From Devosia neptuniae (GTDB taxonomy: Bacteria; Pseudomonadota; Alphaproteobacteria; Rhizobiales; Devosiaceae), in assembly GCF_025452235.1 (NCBI RefSeq), contig NZ_CP104965.1, positions 2,352,501 through 2,416,500 of the forward strand: DNA of 64,000 nt. The letters run 5' to 3'. A program made the translations under genes and the position numbers. Position 1 is the first letter of the stretch. The number at the start of each line of letters is the position of its first letter. Below, piece after piece: positions 1 through 8,841 of this stretch. A model generated the notes under the pieces. That model ran no database searches, was not told the DNA's origin, and saw nothing but the letters and a program-made list of their open reading frames with translations.

Positions 1-979
1 TATCGAAATTGGTGCGGTTGGGCAGGCCGGTCAGCCGGTCATGGGCGGCTTCATGTTCGGCAATCCGCCGCCCCTCCTTCAGGGCAGCCGAGGAGCCGCG
101 CAGCTTGCGCAGCAACAGTATGAAGAGCAGGGCGCCGGCCAGGATGACGAAGATCAGCACCGGCACGGTGTGACCCAGCATCAGCCGACCGGGACGGTCG
201 CCGGTCCATTCGAAGAAGGCCACGAAGCGCCCGGCGTCGTTGATCACCGGGTATGAGACCCGATCGGGGCTGGCGGAGGGCACGAGCACGAAAGCTGCAT
301 CCTCGATCAGGTATTGGTGCATCATCTCGGTGACGGCCTGCTCGCCGAGAAAACGCACCGACACCATCAGGCTCGCCGTGCCGGGCGTGTGCGTTAGGGT
401 GCGGGTGTGGCTGACAATGGGAGTGACGCCCACAATGGCGGGCTTGCCATCGACCAGCGCGAAATCGCAGACGGTGGGCGGAGCCTCGGCCCTGCCGCTG
501 ACGAAATCGGCCATTCGTCCGGCGCCGATCAGGGTCCGCAATTGCTGAACGAGAGGCATGACACCGCTGGCCATGTCGCGGAAGCTGGTCGTGGCCGCGG
601 CTTGCCCGTCTTCCATCACGTAGAGCGGCTGGTCCTGGGCATCGAGCACCATGGTGCGGTCATGCCCAAAGAAATTGTGCATCCACAGGCCCATATTGGC
701 ATGGACCCAATCATGATCGAAGGTCTGGCCGGTATGGATCACCGCCTCGTCCCAGATGGCAATGCCGCCCTGGTCCTTGAGCATGAGGTCGCGCTTGCCC
801 TGCAGTACCTGGGTGACCATGGTGGTCTGGCGCTCGATGGCGCGCTGGTCGATGGTGCTGGTCGACCAGAAGACAAAGCCGATCACAGCGGCAGCCGTTG
901 CAACCAACGCCAGGACGACGGGCAGCAGGACAGCCGTTATGAAGTGCCAACGTTCGGTCGTCGAAGTTTGCGCCTGCAT
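1..979 (-). CDS. CHASE4-GGDEF signalling protein (5' part)
   Basis: Predicted inner-membrane sensor that makes (or, if an EAL domain follows, also breaks down) cyclic di-GMP. The minus-strand reading frame opens with ATG at 979 and runs off the left edge after about 326 codons. A first membrane segment lies near residues 12-38. It is followed by a periplasmic part of about 230 residues containing HNFFGHD, as in CHASE4 sensor domains, then a second membrane segment near 270-290. The motif HDRLTGLPNR at the window edge is the usual start of a GGDEF domain. The GGDEF signature itself lies outside the window, so catalytic competence and any EAL domain cannot be judged. The domain assignment is from family knowledge; the topology is seen in the translation. 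Confidence 0.85.
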   Translation of the reverse strand, partial: MQAQTSTTERWHFITAVLLPVVLALVATAAAVIGFVFWSTSTIDQRAIERQTTMVTQVLQGKRDLMLKDQGGIAIWDEAVIHTGQTFDHDWVHANMGLWMHNFFGHDRTMVLDAQDQPLYVMEDGQAAATTSFRDMASGVMPLVQQLRTLIGAGRMADFVSGRAEAPPTVCDFALVDGKPAIVGVTPIVSHTRTLTHTPGTASLMVSVRFLGEQAVTEMMHQYLIEDAAFVLVPSASPDRVSYPVINDAGRFVAFFEWTGDRPGRLMLGHTVPVLIFVILAGALLFILLLRKLRGSSAALKEGRRIAEHEAAHDRLTGLPNRTNFD

Positions 980-1073
980 GAATAGGAACCGGGCCGATTA
1001 CCGGCTTAACCTAGACCGGGTAAACTTGCAGACTGGTTACTAGATTTCGCATAAATCCGCAGAGCGATCTTAA

Positions 1074-2288
1074 TCAGCTGTTTTCTTTGAACAGCACTTC
1101 GCGGTCCTGCGTGAAGTTGGCCAGAAGCGGCAGGCAGGCGCCGCCAACCTCGCGGGCGCCGAAGCCGATCGTGCCCTCGGCGATGTCGAAGGGGGCGAGG
1201 CCCTGGCGGTCGAATTGGGCGAAAGCCGCCCGCGTTGCCTCCACCAGACGTGCCCGCACTGCGGTGGGGAAGGCGCCATCGAGCACGATTGTTCGGAAAT
1301 CGATGATCGAGACGGCGGTGACGCAGGCAATCGCCAGGCTCTGGGCGGCTTCGGCGATCCAGTCATCAAGCGGGGCGCCAAGCGCGCCCCAATCGCTGGG
1401 ATCGAGCCAGAGCACTTGCGGGTCGATCCCGGCCGATTTCAGCCGATCGGCCAGCACATAGATGGAGGCGCTGCGCAGCAGCTGCTGGAAGCCGCCGGGA
1501 ACGGGGACGGGCAGGGGGGCGAGTGCGCCGGCATAGCCGGTGCGGCCGGGAAACAAATGCCCATTGAGCACCACGCCGCCGCCCAGAAACGAGCCGAGGA
1601 AAATGTAGAGGAAATCCTCGCCATGCTGGCCATTGCCCAGCACCAGTTCGGCGGCGCAGGCGGCCGTGCCGTCATTGTGCAGATAGACCGGCCAGGTGCT
1701 GATACCAGCGATATCGCGGCGAATATCGGCATGGCGCCAGGATTCGAGCACGTCGGGGGGCGCCGCGAGCTGGGCTTCCCAGTTCCACAATTCGAACGGC
1801 GAGGCGATGCCGAAGCCGGCAATGCGGGCGCGCTCGGCGGGATTGAGCTGGGCGGTCAGTTCGGTAATGCCGCGTTGGGCCAAAGCCAGCGCGATTTGCG
1901 GCGTGGGATAGGGATGCGGCTCGTGGATGCGGCCGAGCACATTGCCGGTAAAATCGAGCAGCACCACATCGGAGGAACGCCGGCCGATCTTGAGTCCCAG
2001 GAAAAACGCGCCACGCGGATTGAGCGCATAGGGCACGAGCGGCTGGCCGACCTTGCCGCGCAAGGGCGACTGGCGCGTGATCAGCCCATCGCGCTCCAGC
2101 GCATTGGCGATGGTGGAAATGGTCTGCGGCGACAGGCCGGTGCGGCGGGCGATATCGGCCTTGGGCAGGGCGCCATGGCGGCGGATCAGCGAGAGCAGCA
2201 GCCGCTCATTGTAGAGGCGGACGCCGGTCTGGTTGGTGCCGCGGCTCAGATCGTCCGAACGGGCCCGACCGCCGTCTGCCTCAACCAT
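1074..2288 (-). CDS. ROK-family transcriptional repressor
   Basis: Sugar-responsive transcription factor of the NagC/XylR (ROK) type, 404 residues. Residues about 25-75 hold a winged helix-turn-helix (LPKADIARRTGLSPQTIST). The rest is the sugar-kinase-like effector domain with the glycine-rich segment LGSFLGGGVV. The gene is divergent from a sugar-binding-protein gene, and an AT-rich inverted repeat of the kind ROK proteins bind lies between them (2422-2460). The likely role is local repression of the downstream ABC importer and dehydrogenases, relieved by the imported sugar or a phosphorylated derivative. The gene order matches frcR-frcBCA of rhizobia, but the true inducer is not visible. 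Confidence 0.88.
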   Translation of the reverse strand: MVEADGGRARSDDLSRGTNQTGVRLYNERLLLSLIRRHGALPKADIARRTGLSPQTISTIANALERDGLITRQSPLRGKVGQPLVPYALNPRGAFFLGLKIGRRSSDVVLLDFTGNVLGRIHEPHPYPTPQIALALAQRGITELTAQLNPAERARIAGFGIASPFELWNWEAQLAAPPDVLESWRHADIRRDIAGISTWPVYLHNDGTAACAAELVLGNGQHGEDFLYIFLGSFLGGGVVLNGHLFPGRTGYAGALAPLPVPVPGGFQQLLRSASIYVLADRLKSAGIDPQVLWLDPSDWGALGAPLDDWIAEAAQSLAIACVTAVSIIDFRTIVLDGAFPTAVRARLVEATRAAFAQFDRQGLAPFDIAEGTIGFGAREVGGACLPLLANFTQDREVLFKENS

Positions 2289-2421
2289 CCACCCGCCCCT
2301 GTTTTCTTAATCAGGCCAATAATTTGCCATAGCGCAGCTAGCCCGAACGGGCGCGAATTCGCAATCGTTTTCATTGGCTTGCAGCTCCTCCCGGCAAACT
2401 AGTGGCGCCGAACGGGTGGCT

Positions 2422-2460
2422 CTGTCAATTAATAAATCAGTTGGATTAATTTATTGACAG
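2422..2460. promoter_or_regulatory. probable ROK repressor operator
   Basis: An imperfect inverted repeat begins CTGTCAATTAATAAATC and ends GATTAATTTATTGACAG. The outer eight bases of each arm match exactly and the inner parts are AT-rich. It lies in the divergent region between the ROK gene and the binding-protein gene, about 115 bp before the latter's start. ROK regulators bind AT-rich palindromes of this form. Binding is inferred, not shown. Confidence 0.55.
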
Positions 2461-2575
2461 GAGCGGAATGTGCGGCTGATATGGCGGCAAGGACGGGTGG
2501 CCGGAGGAGAGCGCCGCACGGACTATCGACCCGCTGCGCCCATCAGGGCGACGGCAATTCTCGGGAGGAGACATT

Positions 2576-3604
2576 ATGGGTAGGTTTATCAAGATCGCGG
2601 CCGCAGGGGCCGTGATGCTGGGTCTGATGGGCGGCACGGCGGCCATGGCGCAGGAGGCCATTGTCGGGCTGATCACCAAGACGGAAGGCAATCCCTTCTT
2701 CGTCAAGATGCGCGAAGGCGCCCAGGCCAAGGCCGACGAGCTGGGCATTGAATTGCGCACTTTTGCCGGCAAGTTCGATGGCGACAATGACAGCCAGATC
2801 GCGGCCATCGAAAATCTGATCGCCTCGGGCGCCAAGGGCTTTGCTATCGTGCCTTCGGATTCCAGCGCCATCGTGCCGACCATTCAGCAGGCGCGTGATG
2901 CGGGCCTGCTGGTGATCGTGCTGGATACCCCGCTTGATCCGATCGACGCGGCCGACGCCACCTTTGCCACCGACAATCGCAAGGCCGGTGAATTGATCGG
3001 CGCCTGGGCCAAGGGCACGCTGGGCGACAAGGCAGCCGATGCCAAGATCGCCTTTCTCGATCTGGCGGTGAACCAGCCAACCGTCGATTATCTGCGCGAC
3101 CAGGGCTTCATGGCCGGCTTCGGGATCGATGTGAAAGACCCCAATAAATATGGCGACGAAGACGATGCGCGCATTTGCGGGCACGAAATGACCGGCGGCG
3201 CCGAAGATGGCGGCCGCACGGCCATGGAAACGTTGCTGCAGAAATGCCCCGATATCAACGTGGTCTATACGATCAACGAGCCGGCTGCTGCCGGTGCCTT
3301 CGAAGCGCTCAAGGCCATCGGCAAGGATGATGGCTCGGTGCTGATCGTGTCGGTCGATGGCGGCTGCCCGGGCGTTGCCAACGTCAAGGCCGGCGTGATC
3401 GGCGCCACCAGCCAGCAATATCCGCTCAAAATGGCCGCCATGGCCATGGAAGCGATCAAGAAGTTCGCTGACACGGGCGAAAAGCCGGCGGCAACGCCGG
3501 GCCTCGACTTCTTTGACACCGGCGCCGCGCTGGTGACCGACAAGCCGGTGGCGGGCGTTGAGTCCATCGACACGGCCAAGGGCGCTGAACTCTGCTGGGG
3601 CTAA
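2576..3604 (+). CDS. sugar ABC transporter substrate-binding protein (FrcB-like)
   Basis: Periplasmic binding protein of the ribose/fructose class, 342 residues. A Sec signal peptide occupies about residues 1-24 and ends in MAMAQ. The mature part begins [14 protein letters not shown], the usual first strand of type-I sugar-binding proteins. It contains the late VDGG motif and closes with cysteine-containing GAELCWG. The start is supported by GGGAGGAG eight bases upstream. The gene is first in a run with permease, ATPase and two dehydrogenases. It resembles FrcB of rhizobia more than RbsB, because the partner ATPase is a single-domain type. The ligand may be fructose, ribose, mannose or a polyol and cannot be read from sequence alone. 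Confidence 0.88.
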   Translation: MGRFIKIAAAGAVMLGLMGGTAAMAQEAIVGLITKTEGNPFFVKMREGAQAKADELGIELRTFAGKFDGDNDSQIAAIENLIASGAKGFAIVPSDSSAIVPTIQQARDAGLLVIVLDTPLDPIDAADATFATDNRKAGELIGAWAKGTLGDKAADAKIAFLDLAVNQPTVDYLRDQGFMAGFGIDVKDPNKYGDEDDARICGHEMTGGAEDGGRTAMETLLQKCPDINVVYTINEPAAAGAFEALKAIGKDDGSVLIVSVDGGCPGVANVKAGVIGATSQQYPLKMAAMAMEAIKKFADTGEKPAATPGLDFFDTGAALVTDKPVAGVESIDTAKGAELCWG

Positions 3605-3632
3605 GCTGATCTAACCACCGGAGAATGGTTCG

Positions 3633-3715
3633 ACCTCATCCTGAGCTTGTCGAAGGACGAGGTTGAACTATCCCCGGTGCCACGCCCTCGTGGTTCGACA
3701 AGCTCACCATGAGGC
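3633..3715. repeat. dispersed palindromic repeat, family A copy 1
   Basis: Two arms, CCTCATCCTGAGCTTGTCGA and its inverse ending in CACCATGAGG, surround a short core. Related copies lie at 6851-6940, 50791-50900 and 57394-57498. All are between genes and could fold as long hairpins. This copy separates the binding-protein gene from its permease gene, so it may affect mRNA stability within the operon. Confidence 0.85.
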
Positions 3716-3746
3716 CTACTGAAATATACCCTGGGGAGGGGCGTTG

Positions 3747-4823
3747 ATGAGTGATGACGCAAGCGGTTCGGCCGTAGCGGAAAAGGGATTGGCTGGGGCC
3801 GCGCAGGCGGTGGCCAGCTTTGAGGAGGACGCGCCCGGCCCGGTCCGGCGGCTCCAGGCGTTCCTGCACAGCTATCCGACGGCCATTCCCTTCATCGTGC
3901 TGATCGTGGCCATTGCGATCTTTTCGGTGGCGGCGGGCAGCAAATTTTTCGCGCCCTTCAACCTGTCGCTGGTGCTCCAGCAGGTGACCATTATCGGCGT
4001 GCTGGGCATTGCCCAGACCCTGATCATCCTCACCGCGGGCATCGATCTGTCGGTCGGGGCGATCATGATCCTGAGCTCCATCGTCATGGGGCGGCTGTCG
4101 GTCGTCGCGGGCGTGCCGGTGGAAATCTCCTTCGTGCTGGGCATCGCCACCGGCATTCTGTGCGGGCTGATCAATGGCGTGCTGGTGGCATTGGTAAAGC
4201 TGCCGCCCTTTATCGTGACGCTGGGCACCTGGTCGATCTATGGCGCCATGATCATTTTCATCTCGCAATCGGAAACCATCCGCAGCCAGGATATCGCGGC
4301 GATAGCGCCCATGCTGCAATGGATGGGGGCCAGGGTCGCGTTGGGCGGTGGAGCGATCCTCACGGCCGGCTCGATGGTGATGATCCTGATCGCCGCCACG
4401 GTCTGGTACATTCTCAACCGCACCGCCTTTGGCCGGCATATCTACGCCACGGGCGATGATCCGGAAGCCGCGCGCCTGGCGGGTATCAATACCAAGATGA
4501 CGCTGATCGGCGTCTATACCTTGGCCGGGTTTATCTGCGCCCTGGCGAGTTGGGTGCTGATCGGCCGCGTCGGCGCGGTGTCCCCGCTCGGCAGCCAGAC
4601 GGCGAACCTTGATTCCATCACCGCGGTCGTCATCGGGGGCACCTCGCTGTTCGGCGGGCGTGGCTCCATCGTCGGCACGCTGCTCGGCGCGCTTATCGTG
4701 GGCATGTTCCGCAATGGTTTGGCGCTGGCAGGCGTCGACGTGCTCTGGCAGGAATTTGCCGTGGGCGCCCTCATCATCATCGCTGTTACCACCGACCAGT
4801 GGATCAGGAAGATTTCCGCATGA
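3747..4823 (+). CDS. sugar ABC transporter permease (FrcC/RbsC-like)
   Basis: Inner-membrane permease of the branched-chain/ribose class (BPD_transp_2), 358 residues. It has an N-terminal cytoplasmic extension of about 40 residues and then 8-10 hydrophobic segments. The motifs GIDLSVGA and GGTSLFGGRGS are hallmarks of RbsC/FrcC/XylH permeases. The ATG at 3747 is chosen because GGGGAGG lies seven bases upstream. The stop overlaps the next start as ATGA, so the ATPase is probably translationally coupled. Confidence 0.9.
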   Translation: MSDDASGSAVAEKGLAGAAQAVASFEEDAPGPVRRLQAFLHSYPTAIPFIVLIVAIAIFSVAAGSKFFAPFNLSLVLQQVTIIGVLGIAQTLIILTAGIDLSVGAIMILSSIVMGRLSVVAGVPVEISFVLGIATGILCGLINGVLVALVKLPPFIVTLGTWSIYGAMIIFISQSETIRSQDIAAIAPMLQWMGARVALGGGAILTAGSMVMILIAATVWYILNRTAFGRHIYATGDDPEAARLAGINTKMTLIGVYTLAGFICALASWVLIGRVGAVSPLGSQTANLDSITAVVIGGTSLFGGRGSIVGTLLGALIVGMFRNGLALAGVDVLWQEFAVGALIIIAVTTDQWIRKISA

Positions 4824-5632
4824 GCCTTGATCAAACGGCCGCGGGCCTTACCGCAACTCCCATCGACGGCCCCCAGCCCATCCTCAGCGCGCAAGGCTTG
4901 CAGAAGCGCTATGGCAAGGTGGTGGCGCTCGACAATGCCGATTTCGAGCTGATGCCGGGGGAAATCCTGGCGGTCATTGGCGACAATGGCGCAGGCAAAT
5001 CAACCCTGATCAAGGCGCTGTGCGGCGCCGTGATCCCCGATGCGGGTGTGATCAAGCTCGATGGCTCGCCGGTGCAGTTCAAGTCGCCAATGGAGGCCCG
5101 GTTGGCCGGCATCGAAACGGTCTACCAAAATCTGGCTCTGTCGCCGGCGCTGTCGATTGCCGACAATCTGTTCCTCGGTCGTGAAATGCGCAAATCTGGC
5201 CCGCTTGGCAATATCTTCCGGCTGCTCGACCGCTCGACCATGAACCGGCTGGCCCGCGAAAAGCTCAGCGAATTGGGGCTGATGACCATCCAGAACATCA
5301 ACCAGTCGGTGGAAACGCTGTCGGGCGGCCAGCGGCAGGGCGTTGCCGTGGCCCGTGCGGCAGCCTTCGGCTCGCGCGTGGTGATCATGGACGAGCCCAC
5401 GGCCGCCCTGGGCGTCAAGGAAAGCCGCCGCGTGCTGGAATTGATGCTCGATGTGAAGCGGCGCGGCCTGCCCATCGTGCTGATCAGTCACAATATGCCG
5501 CACGTGTTCGAGGTGGCGGATCGCATTCATATCCACCGGCTTGGCAAGCGGATCGCGGTGATCAATCCCAAGGATTATTCCATGTCCGATGCAGTCGCGA
5601 TTATGACCGGCGCGATGCAGCCTCCCTCCTGA
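4820..5632 (+). CDS. sugar ABC transporter ATP-binding protein (FrcA-like)
   Basis: ATPase subunit of the sugar importer, 270 residues. It has Walker A GDNGAGKST, signature LSGGQRQG, Walker B VVIMDEPTAALG and an H-loop in VLISHNM. Only one nucleotide-binding domain is present, whereas RbsA/XylG-type partners have two fused copies of about 500 residues. Single-domain versions are typical of the rhizobial FrcA group. The start at 4820 overlaps the permease stop by four bases. Confidence 0.9.
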   Translation: MSLDQTAAGLTATPIDGPQPILSAQGLQKRYGKVVALDNADFELMPGEILAVIGDNGAGKSTLIKALCGAVIPDAGVIKLDGSPVQFKSPMEARLAGIETVYQNLALSPALSIADNLFLGREMRKSGPLGNIFRLLDRSTMNRLAREKLSELGLMTIQNINQSVETLSGGQRQGVAVARAAAFGSRVVIMDEPTAALGVKESRRVLELMLDVKRRGLPIVLISHNMPHVFEVADRIHIHRLGKRIAVINPKDYSMSDAVAIMTGAMQPPS

Positions 5633-5640
5633 CGCTTCTC

Positions 5641-5732
5641 CCACGGTGTCATTCCCGCGAAAGGGGAACCTCTGTTTGCTGTCTAACATCCCGAAACGGA
5701 GGTTCCCGCTTTCGCGGGAATGACATCGTGGG
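5641..5732. repeat. dispersed palindromic repeat, family B copy 1
   Basis: The arms GTCATTCCCGCGAAA and TTTCGCGGGAATGAC bracket a roughly 50-base middle that also holds GGAGGTTCCCGC. A second copy lies at 57264-57357. The element sits between the ATPase and dehydrogenase genes. It is a non-coding intergenic palindrome and probably folds in RNA. Confidence 0.85.
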
Positions 5733-5784
5733 TTAGGAATAGGACCGTGCCGCTTCGGGCATCGACCCTCTAAGCATTTTGGAT

Positions 5785-6837
5785 ATGACCATGACCAAAG
5801 TCCGCGCCCTTGTCCTTGAACGCCAGCATGAACTGGCGCTGCGCGATATCGATCTGCCGCTCGAAGTGGGGCCGGGCATGGTCAAGATTGCCATTCACAC
5901 CGTGGGTGTCTGCGGCTCGGATGTGCATTATTATACCCATGGCAAGATCGGGCCATTCGTCGTCAATGCGCCCATGGTGCTGGGGCATGAGGCGGCCGGG
6001 ACCGTCACCGAAATCGGCGTGGGCGTGACCAATCTCAAGATTGGAGACCGGGTCTGCATGGAGCCGGGCATACCCGATGCCAACTCGCGGGCGAGCCGGC
6101 TGGGCATGTATAATGTCGATCCGGCCGTGCGCTTCTGGGCCACCCCGCCCATTCATGGCGTGCTGACGTCCGATGTGGTTCATCCCGCCAATTACACGTT
6201 CAAGCTGCCCGACAATGTCAGCTTTGCCGAAGGCGCCATGGTCGAGCCCTTCGCCGTGGGCATGCAGGCGGCGGCCAAGGCCAGGATCACGCCCGGCGAT
6301 ACTGCGGTAGTGCTGGGCGCCGGGCCGATCGGCACCATGGTGGCGATTGCCGCGCTTGCCGGCGGCTGTGCGCGGGTGATCGTGGCCGACCTGGCCCAGC
6401 CCAAGCTCGATATTGCGGCGCGCTATCAGGGTATCATTTCGGTCAATATCCGCGAGAAGAATATCGTCGAGGAAGTTGCCCGACTGACCGAGGGCTGGGG
6501 CGCCGATGTGGTATTCGAATGCTCGGGTTCGCCTCATGCCTGGAAGACCATTATGGACCTGCCGCGCCCGGGCGGCGCTATCGTCGTGGTCGGGCTGCCG
6601 GTCGATCCGGTGGCGGTGGATATTGCTGGCGCATCGACCAAGGAGCTGCGGATCGAAAACGTGTTCCGCTATGCCCATCAATATGACCGCGCCATCGCGC
6701 TCATCGCCTCGGGCAAGGTGGATCTCAAGCCGCTGATTTCCGAGACCTTTGCGTTCGAGGATTCGATTGCCGCGTTTGATCGGGCCGTCGAGGCGCGGCC
6801 GAGCGATGTGAAGCTGCAGATCAAGGTGGCTAAGTAG
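5785..6837 (+). CDS. zinc-type polyol dehydrogenase (xylitol/sorbitol dehydrogenase-like)
   Basis: Medium-chain NAD-dependent dehydrogenase, 350 residues, likely oxidising a polyol or secondary alcohol to a ketose. The catalytic zinc site is visible in [10 protein letters not shown] and GHEAAG. The nucleotide-binding turn is GAGPIGTM. The lobe that normally carries four structural-zinc cysteines reads [18 protein letters not shown] and has none of them, so this enzyme probably lacks the structural zinc. Two ATG codons (5785 and 5791) are possible and neither has a strong ribosome site. The position after the importer suggests it acts on the imported substrate or its product. Confidence 0.85.
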   Translation: MTMTKVRALVLERQHELALRDIDLPLEVGPGMVKIAIHTVGVCGSDVHYYTHGKIGPFVVNAPMVLGHEAAGTVTEIGVGVTNLKIGDRVCMEPGIPDANSRASRLGMYNVDPAVRFWATPPIHGVLTSDVVHPANYTFKLPDNVSFAEGAMVEPFAVGMQAAAKARITPGDTAVVLGAGPIGTMVAIAALAGGCARVIVADLAQPKLDIAARYQGIISVNIREKNIVEEVARLTEGWGADVVFECSGSPHAWKTIMDLPRPGGAIVVVGLPVDPVAVDIAGASTKELRIENVFRYAHQYDRAIALIASGKVDLKPLISETFAFEDSIAAFDRAVEARPSDVKLQIKVAK

Positions 6838-6850
6838 CCAAATAGAACCA

Positions 6851-6940
6851 GTAGACCTCATCCTGAGCCTGTCGAAGGACGAGGTCGTGGCGAGATTGTC
6901 GTGCCCGACCTCGTGGTTCGACAAGCTCACCATGAGGTCT
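6851..6940. repeat. dispersed palindromic repeat, family A copy 2
   Basis: This copy has the same arms as the element at 3633: GTAGACCTCATCCTGAGCC at the left and TCACCATGAGGTCT at the right. It fills the gap between the polyol dehydrogenase and the SDR. The central arms GGACGAGGTCGTGG and CCCGACCTCGTGG also appear in the copies at 50791 and 57394. Confidence 0.85.
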
Positions 6941-6957
6941 CAGGGAGCGAGGACAAT

Positions 6958-7743
6958 ATGGATTTGAAGCTGCGTGACAAGGTCGCCGTCATCACCGGCG
7001 GAACGGTGGGTATCGGGCTGGCTGTCGCCGAAGGGCTGGCGGCCGAGGGGGTGAATCTGGTGCTGGTGGGCCGCGACACGCTACGCGGCGATGATGCGGC
7101 AGCGCGCATAGCCGACAGCTTCGGCATTATCGCCACCGCCATCAGCGCCGATGTGGCCACCGCCGAGGGCTGCGAGGCGGTGATCAAGGGTACGGCCAGG
7201 GCCTTTGGCGGGGCCGATATCCTGATCAACAATGCGGGGACCGGCTCGAACGAAACCATTGCCGAGGCCGACGACGCCAAGTGGCAATATTATTGGGACC
7301 TGCATGTGATGGCCGCCGTCCGGCTGGCACGCGGGCTGATACCAGCGATGAAGAAGCGCGGCGGTGGCGTGGTGCTGCACAATGCTTCGATCTGCGCGGT
7401 GCAGCCGCTGTGGTATGAGCCGATCTACAACACCACCAAGGCCGCCTTGATGATGTTTTCCAAGACGCTGGCCAATGAAGTGGTCGGCGACAATATCCGC
7501 GTCAACACCATCAATCCGGGCCTGGTGCTGACGCCGGACTGGATCAAGACGGCCAAGCAGATCGCGGGCGAAGATGGCTGGCAGAAGCATTTGCAGGGGG
7601 TGGCCGACGAAGCCGGTGGCATGAAGCGCTTTGCCACGCCTGAGGAATTGGCGAACTTCTTCGTCTTCATGTGCTCGGACAAGGCGAGCTACTCGACCGG
7701 CTCGACCTATTTCGTCGATGGCGGCTGGCTCAAGACGGTCTGA
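6958..7743 (+). CDS. short-chain dehydrogenase/reductase of the sugar operon
   Basis: NAD(P)-dependent oxidoreductase of the classical SDR family, 261 residues. It shows the cofactor turn TGGTVGIGLA (the usual TGGxxGIG with V at one position), NNAG at the fourth strand and a catalytic YNTTK. The C-terminus STGSTYFVDGGW is typical. The ATG at 6958 has GGGAGCGAGG upstream. It is last in the sugar cluster and probably performs a second oxidation or reduction on the same substrate. The substrate is unknown. Confidence 0.88.
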   Translation: MDLKLRDKVAVITGGTVGIGLAVAEGLAAEGVNLVLVGRDTLRGDDAAARIADSFGIIATAISADVATAEGCEAVIKGTARAFGGADILINNAGTGSNETIAEADDAKWQYYWDLHVMAAVRLARGLIPAMKKRGGGVVLHNASICAVQPLWYEPIYNTTKAALMMFSKTLANEVVGDNIRVNTINPGLVLTPDWIKTAKQIAGEDGWQKHLQGVADEAGGMKRFATPEELANFFVFMCSDKASYSTGSTYFVDGGWLKTV

Positions 7744-7803
7744 TCGGAACCAACGAAGCGGGCTCACGGTTGTGACGGCAGCGTCACTACAAGGGCCCAC
7801 GCC

Positions 7804-8328
7804 ATGGATGCCGGCAACGCCATTGGATATGTCGATACCTTCCTGCCCCAGCACATCATTGCCATTCGCCTGGTGATCGCGGCCGTTCTTGGTGCGATGA
7901 TCGGGTTCGAGCGGGAGTGGAACACGGCTGAGGCCGGGCTTCGCACGCATATTCTGATTGCCGTGGCGGCGTCGCTGTTCACCATTCTGGCGTTCGAGAT
8001 ATTCCACACCATCCAGGGCGAGGGGCATTCCAACCCCGACCCGATCCGTGCCGTCGAGGCGGTGACCGCGGGCATCGCCTTCCTCGGTGCCGGGGCGATT
8101 TTCCGGCGCGGCGGTGGTGTGCAGGGGCTGACCACGGGCGCGGGCATGTGGCTGGCGGGCGCCGTCGGCGTTGCTGTGGCGCTGGGCTATTACCTGATCG
8201 CGCTGGGCGTGGCGGTACTGGCGGTGATGATCCTGGCCGTGTTGCGGGCGTTTGCCCATCGTGTGGTGGGCCGGGACGCGCAAAATCCTGCGGTCAAAGG
8301 GCCGCGGGGAGAAGCAGATGGAGAGTGA
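7804..8328 (+). CDS. MgtC/SapB family membrane protein
   Basis: Small integral membrane protein of 174 residues with four or five hydrophobic segments. The N-terminal MIGFEREW and the central FLGAGAIFRR are MgtC-family signatures. Salmonella MgtC acts under low magnesium by modulating F-ATPase or ion homeostasis; many other members are of unknown role. No magnesium-sensing leader is evident in the 60 bases before it. The gene-free region that follows carries strong stem-loops. Confidence 0.85.
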   Translation: MDAGNAIGYVDTFLPQHIIAIRLVIAAVLGAMIGFEREWNTAEAGLRTHILIAVAASLFTILAFEIFHTIQGEGHSNPDPIRAVEAVTAGIAFLGAGAIFRRGGGVQGLTTGAGMWLAGAVGVAVALGYYLIALGVAVLAVMILAVLRAFAHRVVGRDAQNPAVKGPRGEADGE

Positions 8329-8365
8329 TGGCGCGCGCCGAGGGACATGCGCGCTGCCGATCCTG

Positions 8366-8590
8366 CCTCTCCCCCCGTACGATCAACAACCGGGAGGTGT
8401 CGCGACCGCGCCCTGTTGCCAAGCCCCCTTGGAGTAGGGCCGGCACGCCGCTCCGGCGCAGGTGCAAGCTGCCGGAGGGTTTAGCCAAGTGGCGGAGAGG
8501 GAGCTTGGGAATGCAAGGCCGGCCCGAAGGCAGATCCTGCAGCACCTCTCCGCCGAGGCATGCAACCTGTGGACGCAGGGATTGCATGCC
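8366..8590. ncRNA. candidate structured RNA (run of nested hairpins)
   Basis: This gene-free stretch holds consecutive perfect stems. CCAAG-cccc-CTTGG at 8419-8432 is nested in GCCCT/AGGGC (8410-8440). CTCCGGC/GCCGGAG spans 8451-8477. GGCGGAGAGG/CCTCTCCGCC spans 8491-8554. GGCATGCAA/TTGCATGCC spans 8557-8590, with CCTG/CAGG inside it. No open frame here looks like a protein. I cannot match it to RNase P, tmRNA, SRP, 6S or a known riboswitch. The strand is undecided because perfect stems fold equally on both. The remaining bases up to 8841 show nothing I can name. Confidence 0.4.
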
Positions 8591-8841
8591 AACCGAGCTG
8601 GACGCCGATGGCATCCGGAAAAAGAAGCGGCCGCACCGTCGTGAGACGGAGGGCCGAGCTAACCTTGCATGGTCAAGAATGTCCGCGGAGGCGCCGCACC
8701 ACCGCAAACGAGGTCACGCCGCATTGGGACGCCGACAGCCCGCCTATGCGCGAACCGGACCGTGGGAAACAGGCAAAGCGGGGTAATGCTCAGGTAACAT
8801 TCGCTTGCGTTTTACATGTAAAGGCACACAATCGCGCCGTT

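Noticed and set aside
1215..2402. Long open frame opposite the ROK gene
   Set aside because: It is antisense to a well-supported gene and exists because of high GC content. Its amino acid content matches no family.
3633..3715. CRISPR-like alternation of repeats
   Set aside because: The repeats are single palindromes between genes, not a regular array with spacers, and no cas gene is present.
8476..8560. tRNA-like string (TTTAGCCAAGTGGCGGAGAGG)
   Set aside because: It resembles a tRNA D-arm, but there is no GTTCGAATC-type T-loop and the acceptor ends do not pair. The bases are better explained by the 10-base stem at 8491-8554.
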